54,346 bases of DNA, from the NCBI GenBank assembly GCA_024275165.1, contig JAJRZQ010000008.1, positions 1 to 54,346 of the forward strand, in the 5' to 3' direction. Both the position numbers and the translations under genes were made by a program. Below the pieces are notes generated by a model. That model was not told the DNA's origin. It ran no database searches and saw nothing but the letters and a program-made list of their open reading frames with translations. Of this stretch, positions 8,417-18,388 are shown one piece after another (position 1 is the first letter of the stretch; each line of letters begins with the position of its first letter). Source of the stretch: a bacterium (lineage in GTDB: Bacteria; SAR324; XYD2-FULL-50-16).

Positions 8417-10464
8417 AAAAAGGTCTTTTATTCCTTTGTCTGTTTTTTACCTTTGCCCCCCTACTCTGGGCGGGAAGCTTTTTAAGCCACCGCCGTGGGT
8501 CCGAAGAGAGCCAGAGGGTTCTTGGGGGCCTGGAAACAAAACGGGGTTTTAGCTTGGGCTTTGGGCAAGAAGCAGAGGTGGCGCAAGAAACCGATGCCTT
8601 ACGGTTTACCTCAGAAACCCTCGCTTCGATTGGCGAGCTTTGGAGTCAGGGCGAATTCAACCGCGCCTTGGAGCGGTTGAAGAGGCTGCCGGACACCCCG
8701 ACAGAGGGCAACGAGTTTGAGTTGAAAGAGCAAAAGCAATATTATCTCGTGGTCTTGCATGCCAAGCTGGGTCACTATGAACGCACCGTAAACCAAGCGC
8801 GTCAATATTTAGCTCAATTCTCAGGCAGCCCCCATCACGCAGAGGTTTATTACTACTTTGCCCAGGGGTTGGCGATGCTGCGCCAACCCTTGGAGGGGAC
8901 CCGGCAAATCTCTCCTGATTTGTTGGGGGAACTCCCCCCCTCTCAAGCGGGCCCGCTGCGAGACCAACTCATTGAAGACGCCCTGAAAAAGGGAGAATAT
9001 TCCGCTGCCTTCCGGTTTTTGGAAGATGAGCAGGGTCGCTTGGTCCCGGGCTATGAGCGCTGGGTCAGTGAGATTGTAGAAGGGCTCAGCGAACCCGATG
9101 ATATCTCGGATGTTCTGTCGCGTTATGAAGAGCATAAAGATCTTCAAGCCCTGGCCCATCTGCGGATGATTCGGGTCTTGGTGAAAGAGCAAAAAATCGA
9201 AGAGGCGAAAAAATATTTGCAAGAGCGCTTGGATGAAAAAGGGATTGAGCCGAAATTTTTGGCTGAACTCCAAGCATTAGAGGGGTTTATTGACAACAAC
9301 CAGGAGCTGGTTCCCTATCGGATCGGGGTGATTCTCCCCTTGAGTCACCCCCGTTTTGGTCGCCTGGCACAAGAGGTTTTAGACGGGCTGGAAGTGGCTT
9401 TACAGAAATTCCTCCTCAATGGGCAGAGTTTTGAGTTGGTGATCAAAGATTCGGGGCTGGGGAAAAAGTCAAAAAAATTAGGCGGAAAGCAGCGTAAAAA
9501 AGAACAAGAAGATAAGGTCAAAGATTTGGTACGGGAGTTGGCCATTGAAGAAAAGGTGATTGCCATTTTAGGCCCCCTCGCCCGAGATACCAGCATTGCC
9601 GCCGGAGCGGCGGCGGATAAATACAAGTTGCCCGTCCTCTCGTTTTCCTTAACCGAAAACATCGGCGAGGGGAAGGGGCACCTTTTTCGTTATCAAAAAA
9701 CCCCCTTGCGTGAAGCTCGTTTAATGGCGGAGTACGCCGTGGATTACCTCCAGGCGAAACGGTTTGTTCTCTTCTACCCCGCGGGCAATGCCGGTTACGC
9801 TAAAATGAAGGCCTTTCGAGAACGCGTTGAAGCCCTAGGCGGCAGTATCGCGGGAATGGCGAGGGTCAAAGCGAAACAGGTGGACCTGCGGCGAGATTTC
9901 CTCGCCATGACCGGAGGTTTTCGCCCCTTAAGCCCCGAAGAGCAAGAGGAATTGGCGCTAACGAGAGAGCAACCGACCTCCATTGTGGATTTCGATGCCA
10001 TCTATGCTCCTTTTAAGCCGGAACGGCTCAATGTGATCAGCAATTTTGCCGCTCTTTTTGACGCAGGTAAGGTGTGGATTTTAGCGGGTCATGAAGCCAA
10101 TACCCGAGAGTTGCGCTTGATCGACGAACCGGATCACCTGCTTTTTGCCGATTCCTACTCCGGCTCGATCAACAACGCGGCCTTGCGCCCCTTTAACGAA
10201 GCGCATTGGAAGATGTTTAATTTTCGCGCCCATTATCGCGCTCCGAGCAATTACAGCTTGCATGGCTATGAGTCGCTGGAGCTTTTGAGCCGCCTTCTTT
10301 TAACTCGTGAAAACCAGACTCGGGAAGCGCTGACCCAAGCGTTGAAAGAGATGAAAAACCTTCCCGTTTTATCGGGTAAGGTGACCCATCAAGGGCAGGG
10401 GGAACTGGTGAAGGATTTGAAGGTATATCGCTTCAAGGGAAGAATCCCCCGACCCTTGTTTTAG
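8413..10464 (+). CDS. LppC/LpoA-like protein with periplasmic-binding-protein fold
   Basis: A 683-residue exported protein with a signal peptide (MKKGLLFLCLFF to LLWAG). Residues about 45-290 are helical and TPR-like (ERLKRLPDTPTEG, YFAQGLAMLRQP). From about 300 comes a type 1 periplasmic binding protein fold (YRIGVILPLSHPRFGRLAQE, IAILGPLARDTSIAAG, RFVLFYPAGNAGYA). This architecture resembles LpoA/LppC, outer-membrane activators of penicillin-binding proteins, though no lipobox cysteine is present, so it is probably soluble or anchored differently. It overlaps the SurA-like gene by 4 bases. A role in cell-wall synthesis is inferred from family and context only. Confidence 0.8.
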   Translation: MKKGLLFLCLFFTFAPLLWAGSFLSHRRGSEESQRVLGGLETKRGFSLGFGQEAEVAQETDALRFTSETLASIGELWSQGEFNRALERLKRLPDTPTEGNEFELKEQKQYYLVVLHAKLGHYERTVNQARQYLAQFSGSPHHAEVYYYFAQGLAMLRQPLEGTRQISPDLLGELPPSQAGPLRDQLIEDALKKGEYSAAFRFLEDEQGRLVPGYERWVSEIVEGLSEPDDISDVLSRYEEHKDLQALAHLRMIRVLVKEQKIEEAKKYLQERLDEKGIEPKFLAELQALEGFIDNNQELVPYRIGVILPLSHPRFGRLAQEVLDGLEVALQKFLLNGQSFELVIKDSGLGKKSKKLGGKQRKKEQEDKVKDLVRELAIEEKVIAILGPLARDTSIAAGAAADKYKLPVLSFSLTENIGEGKGHLFRYQKTPLREARLMAEYAVDYLQAKRFVLFYPAGNAGYAKMKAFRERVEALGGSIAGMARVKAKQVDLRRDFLAMTGGFRPLSPEEQEELALTREQPTSIVDFDAIYAPFKPERLNVISNFAALFDAGKVWILAGHEANTRELRLIDEPDHLLFADSYSGSINNAALRPFNEAHWKMFNFRAHYRAPSNYSLHGYESLELLSRLLLTRENQTREALTQALKEMKNLPVLSGKVTHQGQGELVKDLKVYRFKGRIPRPLF

Positions 10465-10486
10465 GGAACCTCTAAAAAACTCCTTG

Positions 10487-10546
10487 CCTACCGCTTGTTC
10501 AAGCGGTAGGACTCGTGCCCTTCGGGCTGATTATAGCCCTTGGGGC
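10487..10546 (+). other. Chain of overlapping hairpins downstream of the LppC-like gene
   Basis: A perfect 11-base inverted repeat (CCTACCGCTTG at 10487-10497 and its complement at 10500-10510) is followed by three mutually overlapping small stems: GCCC/GGGC (10517-10527), GGGCT/AGCCC (10524-10539) and GCCC/GGGC (10536-10546). No T-tract follows directly, so this is not a simple terminator. It could be a 3' UTR structure, a small RNA or a palindromic repeat element. It begins 23 bases after the stop codon. Confidence 0.5.
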
Positions 10547-10637
10547 GCGTCAAGTTTTTCCGTCTTTTCGGTTGGGAATGAAACCCATAACCTTAATAGC
10601 GAATCAATAAGTTCCGTTTTTTGATTTGGCAAGGCAT

Positions 10638-10667
10638 AAAAAAAAGGGGCTCAAGGCCCCTTTTTTT
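10638..10667. terminator. Bidirectional intrinsic terminator
   Basis: An A8 run, a GGGGC stem, a TCAAG loop, a GCCCC stem and a T7 run form a symmetric terminator working on both strands. It closes the plus-strand LppC-like transcription unit and the minus-strand ahcY unit, whose stop codon lies 20 bases away. Confidence 0.9.
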
Positions 10668-10686
10668 AGATCAGAACGCGCTGTCG

Positions 10687-12162
<1,476 letters not shown>

Positions 12163-12240
12163 TCAGTCAGGGCATAGAAAAACTGTAAAGTAAAGAAAAT
12201 AACATAGCAGGTCGAAAGGATACTGTCACCCGTAAAGGGG

Positions 12241-13341
12241 TTATATGCCCATGCTAAAATAGGCTACGGTGCGGTGGCTGGGGAATTGGCCCGCATATTC
12301 ACCGGTTTCTTCCCAGTATTTGGTGAGGCCGATTACGATAGTATGGAAGAGGTTGATTTCCGCGCCTGTAGATTGGTTGCCCTGGGCAAATCCGGTGCGG
12401 ATATTAATGAGGCTGTCTCCCTTGTTGAGAGGAATCAAACCCAGCTCAAAGCCGAGGTGGGTGCGGCGGGCAATGGATTTGTCTCCAACGGCGCCCCCCT
12501 TAAAGGTGAGGTCGCGAAAATCCAAGGCGCTCACTAAACGGACAGGGCCGAAGTTGTGCAGCATCCCAAAACCTAAGGCCACTTCTTCGGGGATGGGGGT
12601 GGCGGTGCCTAAAAGGATCTTTTGTCGGAACACCCCCCCGATGATCAGCTTGGATGCGGTATCGGTACGGTATACAAAGCCTAAGTCATAGCCCTGGCCG
12701 CTTCCCTTACCCCCATCATTGGCTAAGGTGGGGAAGGGTTTGTTTTCTAGGGCGTCTCCCATGCCATAGTTGAAAATCAATTCTTGGCGTTCTAATTTTT
12801 TAACGCTCACCCCCAATACGAACTGCCCTACGCCAAAGGGGATTGAAGCGCCGTATTGGCGTATATGATCTAAACGGGTGAGGCCGTTGATTTCGGGCAG
12901 GCTGGGGTTGCGAACCCGTAAATCCAGCAGGGCCTCATAGGTGTAGTTTGCCCCTAAGGTAAAGCCTTTGGAATTGAGGTTTACAAAGAAGTTGCTCCCA
13001 AGGCGGACCTTCATATAGGGGTTTTTACCAATAAAGCTATTCATGAAGTCGAATTGTTCCTGCTGGGTATTGAGGGCAAAACTCCCCGTTTTAGCTTGAT
13101 TGTAAAGGTATTTGGCATCGTCGGAGTAGGTGGCTTCCAGCATAGGTAGGTCGAGCCACCAACTGAAGATATTCGACATGGTTGCGGGGTTGTAAAAAAG
13201 CGCGGAGGAATTATTTGCGGTGGCGATTCCCGTGTTGCCCATGGCTAAGGCGCGATAGTCCTGCCCTAAGCGGCGGTACTCCCCCCCCCATGCGGTCAGG
13301 GCATAGAGGCTGAGAATGCAGAGAAATAAAACTCTTTTCAT
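12241..13341 (-). CDS. Outer-membrane beta-barrel protein, FadL/PorV-like
   Basis: A 366-residue exported protein with a signal peptide (MKRVLFLCILSLYALTAWG). The mature start YRRLGQDYRALAMGNTGIATANNSSALFYNPA is typical of the FadL/OmpP1 and PorV/UPF0164 barrels. It is followed by alternating amphipathic strands and ends in FSMGI, close to an outer-membrane C-terminal pattern. Cargo or function is not evident. It lies 12 bases after a lipoprotein gene and probably forms an outer-membrane pair with it. Confidence 0.75.
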   Translation of the reverse strand: MKRVLFLCILSLYALTAWGGEYRRLGQDYRALAMGNTGIATANNSSALFYNPATMSNIFSWWLDLPMLEATYSDDAKYLYNQAKTGSFALNTQQEQFDFMNSFIGKNPYMKVRLGSNFFVNLNSKGFTLGANYTYEALLDLRVRNPSLPEINGLTRLDHIRQYGASIPFGVGQFVLGVSVKKLERQELIFNYGMGDALENKPFPTLANDGGKGSGQGYDLGFVYRTDTASKLIIGGVFRQKILLGTATPIPEEVALGFGMLHNFGPVRLVSALDFRDLTFKGGAVGDKSIARRTHLGFELGLIPLNKGDSLINIRTGFAQGNQSTGAEINLFHTIVIGLTKYWEETGEYAGQFPSHRTVAYFSMGI

Positions 13342-13353
13342 GATAAAACTACT

Positions 13354-14340
13354 TTAGGGAGGGTTGAAATAACCTAGAACTTCACAGTCGTTCAAAATAC
13401 CGTCTCCCGCTATGGGGGGCTCAACGAATCCAGTGTTGCAAAGCTTAATCGGGTCGCGTAGGTCGCTTGCGCTTTGGGCAAAATTCAGCCCCTTATCCAT
13501 CTCAGAGAAGATTTTTAACTTAGCCAAAGAGGTCGCCAAATCCGTAAAGCCCACGATGGCAGCCCCGGCGGCTTGATTGTAGGCCAGGTTGCTTTTGGGT
13601 TGAGCGGTACAGCCATTGATGGTCAGAGTATAATTGACATCCAGGGGCTGGCTGAGGCTGACAATGAAATTGGTGACCTTGTGCGTTAAGCTGGCCGTGG
13701 TGGCGATGGCCGTGCTGGAGGCGGGGTCTTGGCAGATCGCTTCATAAAAAGCGGTGCCAAGGCCCGTAAAGGTCAACCCGCTGGCGTAGCTGGTGGTAGT
13801 GGTGATGCTGAAGGCAAAGGGGCAGCCTTCTAGGGTGCCGCCGCTACCGCAATTGGTTACGACTCCATTGACGACCTTGAGATCGAAGAGAGCGGATAAC
13901 TCTTTATAGACCAACATCGAGCTGAGCAGTAAGGCCTCTAAATTGGTGGTATCGGTCGGGGTGGCGATGTTTTCCATCAAAATCTCTAAAGCGGCGCGAT
14001 AGTCCTTGGCTTTGGCCGCTGTGGAGGGGATGGAGGTGAGGATCAGGCTGGTGGGGTCGGCCGCGCCGCCCAAAGCGGTCAACATGCCAAACAGGCTCAA
14101 CCCCGCTCGCCCCATATAGGCTTGAGCGGCGAGATGCTTCCCCTCATCGGTGGTGACCTTGGTGCAGGCGGCAATCGCGTCGGTCCATTTTTTTTGATCG
14201 CTCAAGGCCTTGCAGGTTTCCAACAGGCCTGCGGGATGGGTGGCCTTGGTCTCTTTGCAGGCCGTAGCCCCCAGCAGAGTCATTCCTAAAAACAAGGAGA
14301 TGAAAAGTTTGTACAGGGAACGGGAGGATTGGTGATACAT
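13354..14340 (-). CDS. Putative lipoprotein, helical repeat type
   Basis: A 328-residue protein with a signal sequence followed by a lipobox-like LLGATAC, so Cys28 would be lipidated. The mature part is Ala/Thr/Ser-rich with TPR-like helices (CKALSDQKKWTDAIAACTK). Internal cysteines (for example CGSGGTLEGCPF, INGCTAQ, KLCNTGF and DCEVLG) may form disulfides. I do not recognise a specific family. It lies between ispH and the beta-barrel gene, 12 bases from the latter, which supports joint work at the outer membrane. Confidence 0.7.
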   Translation of the reverse strand: MYHQSSRSLYKLFISLFLGMTLLGATACKETKATHPAGLLETCKALSDQKKWTDAIAACTKVTTDEGKHLAAQAYMGRAGLSLFGMLTALGGAADPTSLILTSIPSTAAKAKDYRAALEILMENIATPTDTTNLEALLLSSMLVYKELSALFDLKVVNGVVTNCGSGGTLEGCPFAFSITTTTSYASGLTFTGLGTAFYEAICQDPASSTAIATTASLTHKVTNFIVSLSQPLDVNYTLTINGCTAQPKSNLAYNQAAGAAIVGFTDLATSLAKLKIFSEMDKGLNFAQSASDLRDPIKLCNTGFVEPPIAGDGILNDCEVLGYFNPP

Positions 14341-14404
14341 AGAGATTTGCCTTGGAGTGAGCGCTTAAAAAGCAATCTGGTCTATCTTCTTACAAAAAGC
14401 ATGC

Positions 14405-15223
14405 CTAAGCAAAGCTGGCGATTTGATCGGCGATTTCTTCAATGATCCAGTCCGCTGTACTGGCACCTGCTGTAATGCCGATTTCGTTTTTTTCCTTAAA
14501 CCAGCTTTCCTTTAATTGCGTTGCCGTTTCAATGTGGTGGGTTTCGACATATTTGCTGGTTAGGGTGGCGAGTTTTTTGGTGTTGGAAGAATGAAACCCC
14601 CCGACCACCACCATGACCTCAACCTGTTTGGCTAGGGTTTCTGCCGATTCCTGTCTGCGTTTGGTGGGGGCGCAGATGGTGTTTTTTACCTTGACCTCTT
14701 CGCAGCGGGCCCGCACGGCTTCGACCATTTGGTCGAATATCTTGGGGGAAAAGGTACTCTGGCAGATGACTCCCACCCGCTCAGGCAGCTTGGCGGCAGA
14801 GAGGTCTGCAAAGCTGTTGGCGATGATGGGTTCGCGCATGCGGCTGGCGATGCCTCGAACTTCGACATGGTTGCGGTCGCCTAAGATCAGAATATGATAG
14901 CCCTCTTGCTCCAGTTTGGCGCCCTCTTCGTAGATGCTGCTCACTAAGGGGCAGGTGGTGTCGATAAGCTGCATGTCGAGATTTCGCACCTTGGCGATGT
15001 TTTCCGTGGTGGTACCGTGGGCGGTAATTACAATGGGGGTGTTTTCCTTGCCGGTGACCTCGTGGATCACTCGCTTGCCCTTAGCCTCCAGTTTGCCGAC
15101 CACCTGTTTGTTGTGGATTAAATCTCCTAAAATCGACAGCTCGCCGTGTTTTTCCACAATGTCCAAGGCCCGGCGCACGCCCCAGCAGAACCCTTGGGCC
15201 TCGGCGACAATGATGTTTTTCAT
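14405..15223 (-). CDS. ispH: 4-hydroxy-3-methylbut-2-enyl diphosphate reductase
   Basis: A [4Fe-4S] enzyme and last step of the MEP isoprenoid pathway, yielding IPP and DMAPP. The 272-residue protein has the three cluster cysteines in context (GFCWGVRRA, DTTCPLV, KNTICAPTKRRQ), substrate residues ILGDLIHN and TAHGTTTE, and the C-terminal GITAGAST. No clear Shine-Dalgarno precedes the ATG. TTGTCA and TATACA with 16-base spacing lie immediately upstream on the minus strand, so a very short or absent leader is possible. It is divergent from iscR across about 135 bases, a sensible pairing since IspH needs Fe-S clusters. Confidence 0.96.
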   Translation of the reverse strand: MKNIIVAEAQGFCWGVRRALDIVEKHGELSILGDLIHNKQVVGKLEAKGKRVIHEVTGKENTPIVITAHGTTTENIAKVRNLDMQLIDTTCPLVSSIYEEGAKLEQEGYHILILGDRNHVEVRGIASRMREPIIANSFADLSAAKLPERVGVICQSTFSPKIFDQMVEAVRARCEEVKVKNTICAPTKRRQESAETLAKQVEVMVVVGGFHSSNTKKLATLTSKYVETHHIETATQLKESWFKEKNEIGITAGASTADWIIEEIADQIASFA

Positions 15224-15253
15224 AGAAAAAAATGTATAAAATAGAGGAATCGC

Positions 15254-15317
15254 TTGACAAATAGCACTAAATTGGTACCATTTAAATTATAGAAAACGAA
15301 ACTCTCGTTTTTATAAT
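15254..15317 (+). promoter_or_regulatory. iscR promoter region with candidate Rrf2-family operators
   Basis: A perfect 7-base inverted repeat with 5-base spacer (AAAACGA at 15293-15299, TCGTTTT at 15305-15311) abuts TATAAT at 15312-15317, a good -10 for the isc operon. Further upstream is TTGACA (15254-15259) next to the near-palindrome AAATTGGTACCATTT. Rrf2/IscR proteins repress their own operons by binding dyads over the promoter, so these are candidate operators. The exact -35 for the TATAAT is weak. Confidence 0.5.
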
Positions 15318-15358
15318 TATGCGGTATCCAAACCAAAGGGGCAAGGGGTCTTCAAAAG

Positions 15359-15793
15359 ATGCTCAAGTTATCGAAAAAAGCCGATTACGCCTTGGTCGCT
15401 TTAAGCCACCTTCACCACAAGGGGGTAGCGGCCAGCGCGAAAGAGATTGCCCAAGCTTATGAGTTGAGCAGTCCCATGTTGGCGAATGTCTTAAAAGCCT
15501 TGGCCGGGGCGGGCTTTTTGACCAGCACGAGAGGGAGCCAAGGGGGCTATTGTTTAGGCAAACAACCCCAACAGATCAGCTTAGGGGAAGTGATCACCCT
15601 CTTTGATGGGGAAAGCGCCTTTTCGGATTGCTCCTCCAGTAAGAAAGATTGCGCCTCGGCGGCGAAATGCCCCACCCGTCGGCCCCTGTTGGTGATTAAT
15701 AAAAAAATTAAGGAATTCATGCACGCGATTAGCCTGGCAGACCTTGTCGGCAGCACCGAATCCATTCGCTTTCAAAGCATTTTCTCTAGGTAG
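15359..15793 (+). CDS. iscR: Rrf2-family transcriptional regulator, IscR-like
   Basis: A 144-residue winged-helix regulator. The N-terminal half is the DNA-binding domain ([28 protein letters not shown]). Cysteines 91, 98 and 104 have the spacing of the [2Fe-2S]-ligating cysteines of E. coli IscR (92, 98, 104), so it probably senses Fe-S status. It is the first gene of the isc operon, 5 bases before iscS, and should autoregulate. The C-terminus is short, which is normal for the family. Confidence 0.9.
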   Translation: MLKLSKKADYALVALSHLHHKGVAASAKEIAQAYELSSPMLANVLKALAGAGFLTSTRGSQGGYCLGKQPQQISLGEVITLFDGESAFSDCSSSKKDCASAAKCPTRRPLLVINKKIKEFMHAISLADLVGSTESIRFQSIFSR

Positions 15794-15798
15794 ATTTT

Positions 15799-17013
15799 AT
15801 GAGTAAACCCATTTATCTCGATTACGCGGCCACAACCCCCGTAGACCCTCGGGTCTTAGAGGCCATGCTGCCTTATTTTACCGAGCGCTTCGGCAACGCG
15901 GCGAGTCGCAATCACTTGTTTGGTTGGAAGGCCGAAGAAGCGGTGGATCAAGCTCGTCAAGAGGTGGCAGCCTTAATCGGCGCCCAAGCCAAAGAGATTG
16001 TTTTTACCTCCGGCGCCACCGAGTCGGACAACCTGGCTTTGCTGGGGGTGGCGGAGATGTACCAAGAGCAGGGCAAACATATCATTACCTGCGTGACCGA
16101 GCACAAGGCGGTGCTGGATACGGCCCACTACTTGGAGACAAAAGGCTTTGAGGTGACCTTTTTACCGGTGGACAAAGCGGGGAGGATCGACTTGACTCAA
16201 TTGGAAGCGACGATTCGTGAAGACACCATTTTGATCAGCTTGATGGCGGCCAACAACGAGATCGGCACCCTGCACCCCATCAAGGAAATCGGGGCGATTG
16301 CCAAAAAACATGGGGTCTTGTTTCATTCCGACGCCACCCAGGCAGTGGGTAAGATCCCGGTGGATGTACAAGAGATGGGGGTTGACCTGTTGAGTATCTC
16401 GGCCCACAAGATGTACGGCCCCAAGGGGGTCGGGGCCTTGTATGTACGCAGACGGAAGCCTCGGGTCCGGTTGGCCCCGCAGATTCACGGCGGTGGGCAC
16501 GAGCGGGGGATGCGCTCGGGCACCCTGGCGGTGCCCCAGTTGGTCGGGTTGGGTGCCGCTTGCCGCATTGCCGGGGAAGAAATGGCAGCGGAAGCGATCA
16601 GGGTACGGGCTCTCAGAGACCGACTCCACAAAAAATTTACCACTGCTTTGGATTTTGTTCACCTCAATGGGCATGAAGAGTTGCGGCTTCCCGGCTTGGT
16701 GAATTTGAGTTTTGCCTTTGTCGAGGGGGAAAGCCTGATGATGGGGCTGGAAAACATCGCTGTTTCTTCGGGCAGCGCCTGCACCTCTGCCAGTTTGGAG
16801 CCCTCTTATGTATTGCGCGCTTTAGGCGTGGGCGATGAGTTGGCCCATTGCTCGATTCGTTTTTCTTTGGGGCGATTTACCACCGAAGAAGAGCTGGATC
16901 GGGCGGCGGAAAAAGTGATTGCCACGGTAACCCGTTTAAGGGAGATGTCCCCTTTATATGACATGGCCAAGGAAGGGATTGATTTGAAAAGTATCCAATG
17001 GGCAGCACATTAA
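15799..17013 (+). CDS. iscS: Cysteine desulfurase IscS
   Basis: A PLP enzyme that takes sulfur from cysteine and passes it as persulfide to IscU and other acceptors. The 404-residue protein shows [14 protein letters not shown] at the start, the [11 protein letters not shown] cofactor region, [10 protein letters not shown] with the PLP lysine (about residue 205), and SSGSACTS with the catalytic cysteine (about 330). It ends with the IscS-type tail ([10 protein letters not shown]), which contacts partners. It sits between iscR and iscU. Confidence 0.98.
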   Translation: MSKPIYLDYAATTPVDPRVLEAMLPYFTERFGNAASRNHLFGWKAEEAVDQARQEVAALIGAQAKEIVFTSGATESDNLALLGVAEMYQEQGKHIITCVTEHKAVLDTAHYLETKGFEVTFLPVDKAGRIDLTQLEATIREDTILISLMAANNEIGTLHPIKEIGAIAKKHGVLFHSDATQAVGKIPVDVQEMGVDLLSISAHKMYGPKGVGALYVRRRKPRVRLAPQIHGGGHERGMRSGTLAVPQLVGLGAACRIAGEEMAAEAIRVRALRDRLHKKFTTALDFVHLNGHEELRLPGLVNLSFAFVEGESLMMGLENIAVSSGSACTSASLEPSYVLRALGVGDELAHCSIRFSLGRFTTEEELDRAAEKVIATVTRLREMSPLYDMAKEGIDLKSIQWAAH

Positions 17014-17028
17014 AATAGGAGTAGAATT

Positions 17029-17397
17029 ATGTATAGCGATAAAGTGATTGATCATTACAACGCGCCCCGCAATGTGGGCAAATTGGATGGTGAGGATGTG
17101 GGCACCGGAATTGTCGGCGCCCCTGAATGCGGTGATGTGATGAAGCTGCAAGTCAAGGTGGAAGAAGGCCGCATTGTAGACGCCAAGTTTAAGACCTTTG
17201 GCTGCGGTTCGGCAATCGCCAGTTCCAGCCTCGCCACCGAATGGATCAAGGGCAAGACCCTAGACGAAGCGGCGCAGATCACCAATTCGGATATCGCTGA
17301 GGAATTGAACCTGCCTCCGGTTAAGATTCATTGTTCCGTACTGGCAGAGGACGCGATTAAGGCGGCGGTGAAAGATTATAAAGAGCGAAACCAATAA
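17029..17397 (+). CDS. iscU: Fe-S cluster scaffold protein IscU
   Basis: Scaffold on which [2Fe-2S] clusters are built before HscA/HscB-aided transfer. The 122-residue protein has the three ligand cysteines (Cys34 in APECGD, Cys59 in GCGSA, Cys102 in HCSVLAED) and the LPPVK motif (95-99) recognised by HscA. It lies 15 bases after iscS. Confidence 0.98.
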   Translation: MYSDKVIDHYNAPRNVGKLDGEDVGTGIVGAPECGDVMKLQVKVEEGRIVDAKFKTFGCGSAIASSSLATEWIKGKTLDEAAQITNSDIAEELNLPPVKIHCSVLAEDAIKAAVKDYKERNQ

Positions 17398-17416
17398 TAG
17401 AGGAAGAGGAGGGGAA

Positions 17417-17764
17417 ATGGCAATCGAACTGACGGAAAACGCGAGAGATGAAATCTTGCGCATCATTCAAGAAAACAAGCTTTCGCAACAAACCGGGTTG
17501 CGCTTGGGGATCAAGGGCGGCGGTTGCGCCGGCTTTACCTATGTTTTTGATTTCGATGACAACCCCGATGAATTCGATGAGGTTTTTGAATCCTTAGGGG
17601 TCCGCATCTTTGTGGATAAAAAAAGCCTGCTTTATATTGACGGCACGGTGGTGGATTTCAACACCAGTTTGATGGATCGGGGTTTTAAGTTCAACAATCC
17701 TAAAGCCAATGCCGCTTGCGGTTGCGGGACCAGTTTCACCCCCAAAGAGGCGAGCTTCATCTAG
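17417..17764 (+). CDS. iscA: A-type Fe-S carrier IscA
   Basis: A-type carrier that receives and delivers Fe-S clusters. The 115-residue protein has the conserved Cys37 in GGGCAGF and the C-terminal CGCG pair (ANAACGCGTSF). A strong GGAGGGG site precedes the ATG. It sits in the standard position between iscU and hscB; a single base separates its stop from the hscB start. Confidence 0.97.
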   Translation: MAIELTENARDEILRIIQENKLSQQTGLRLGIKGGGCAGFTYVFDFDDNPDEFDEVFESLGVRIFVDKKSLLYIDGTVVDFNTSLMDRGFKFNNPKANAACGCGTSFTPKEASFI

Positions 17765-17765
17765 C

Positions 17766-18386
17766 ATGGGGAGGGATCAACCGCAGTGCGACTCTTGCGA
17801 GTCTACCTTAAAAAGCGCTCTTTTTTGCAGCGCCTGCGAACGCTTGCAGCAGGTGGACGATAGGGAGGATTATTTTACCCTGTTCAGCCAACCGCGGCGG
17901 TTTAAGGTGGATAAAAAAGCCATTGAGGCGGTGTTTGACGAGTTGATTTTAAACCTGCATCCCGATTTTTTTGCCCAGGCCGATGAACGAGATCAAGCTT
18001 TAAGCCTGCACCACACCAGCTTGCTGCACGAGGCGAAAGCCTGCCTGTTTAACCCCTTTGAGCGGGGGAAGTACCTTCTTCGTTTGCTCTACCCAGGGGA
18101 AGAAGTGCGGTTGGGCCGGCCCCCGGCAGACTTCATTATGGATATGTTTGACTTGCAAGAGGGTTTAGACGCCTTAGAACAAGGTAGCGGGCAGGGTCGC
18201 GCCATGTCGGATCAGATTGGAGAAGAGCTGCGAGGGGTTTGCCAAGCCTTGGAAGAGGGCTATCAAAAACTGGCGCAAAACAAGCACCAACCGGCCATAA
18301 GGCAAACTTTTCTGGACAATCTGGCAAAACTCAAGTTTCTTTTAAACTTAGAGCAACGACTCTCTGAAATCTTAAGGAAAAGATAA
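17766..18386 (+). CDS. hscB: Co-chaperone HscB with N-terminal four-cysteine zinc motif
   Basis: J-protein that brings IscU to HscA and stimulates its ATPase. The 206-residue protein carries YFTLFSQPRRF, the HPD motif (65-67 in LNLHPDFF) and the C-terminal helical IscU-binding domain. Before the J-domain, residues 8-24 form CxxC-x9-CxxC, a four-cysteine metal site like that of eukaryotic HSC20 rather than of E. coli HscB, which lacks it. The ATG at 17766 is chosen because it follows the iscA stop. An in-frame start at 17709 would lie inside iscA. Confidence 0.92.
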   Translation: MGRDQPQCDSCESTLKSALFCSACERLQQVDDREDYFTLFSQPRRFKVDKKAIEAVFDELILNLHPDFFAQADERDQALSLHHTSLLHEAKACLFNPFERGKYLLRLLYPGEEVRLGRPPADFIMDMFDLQEGLDALEQGSGQGRAMSDQIGEELRGVCQALEEGYQKLAQNKHQPAIRQTFLDNLAKLKFLLNLEQRLSEILRKR

Positions 18387-18388
18387 CC

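Noticed and set aside
16162-16674. 170-residue open frame opposite iscS
   Set aside because: It lies wholly inside the conserved iscS gene on the other strand and has low-information content.
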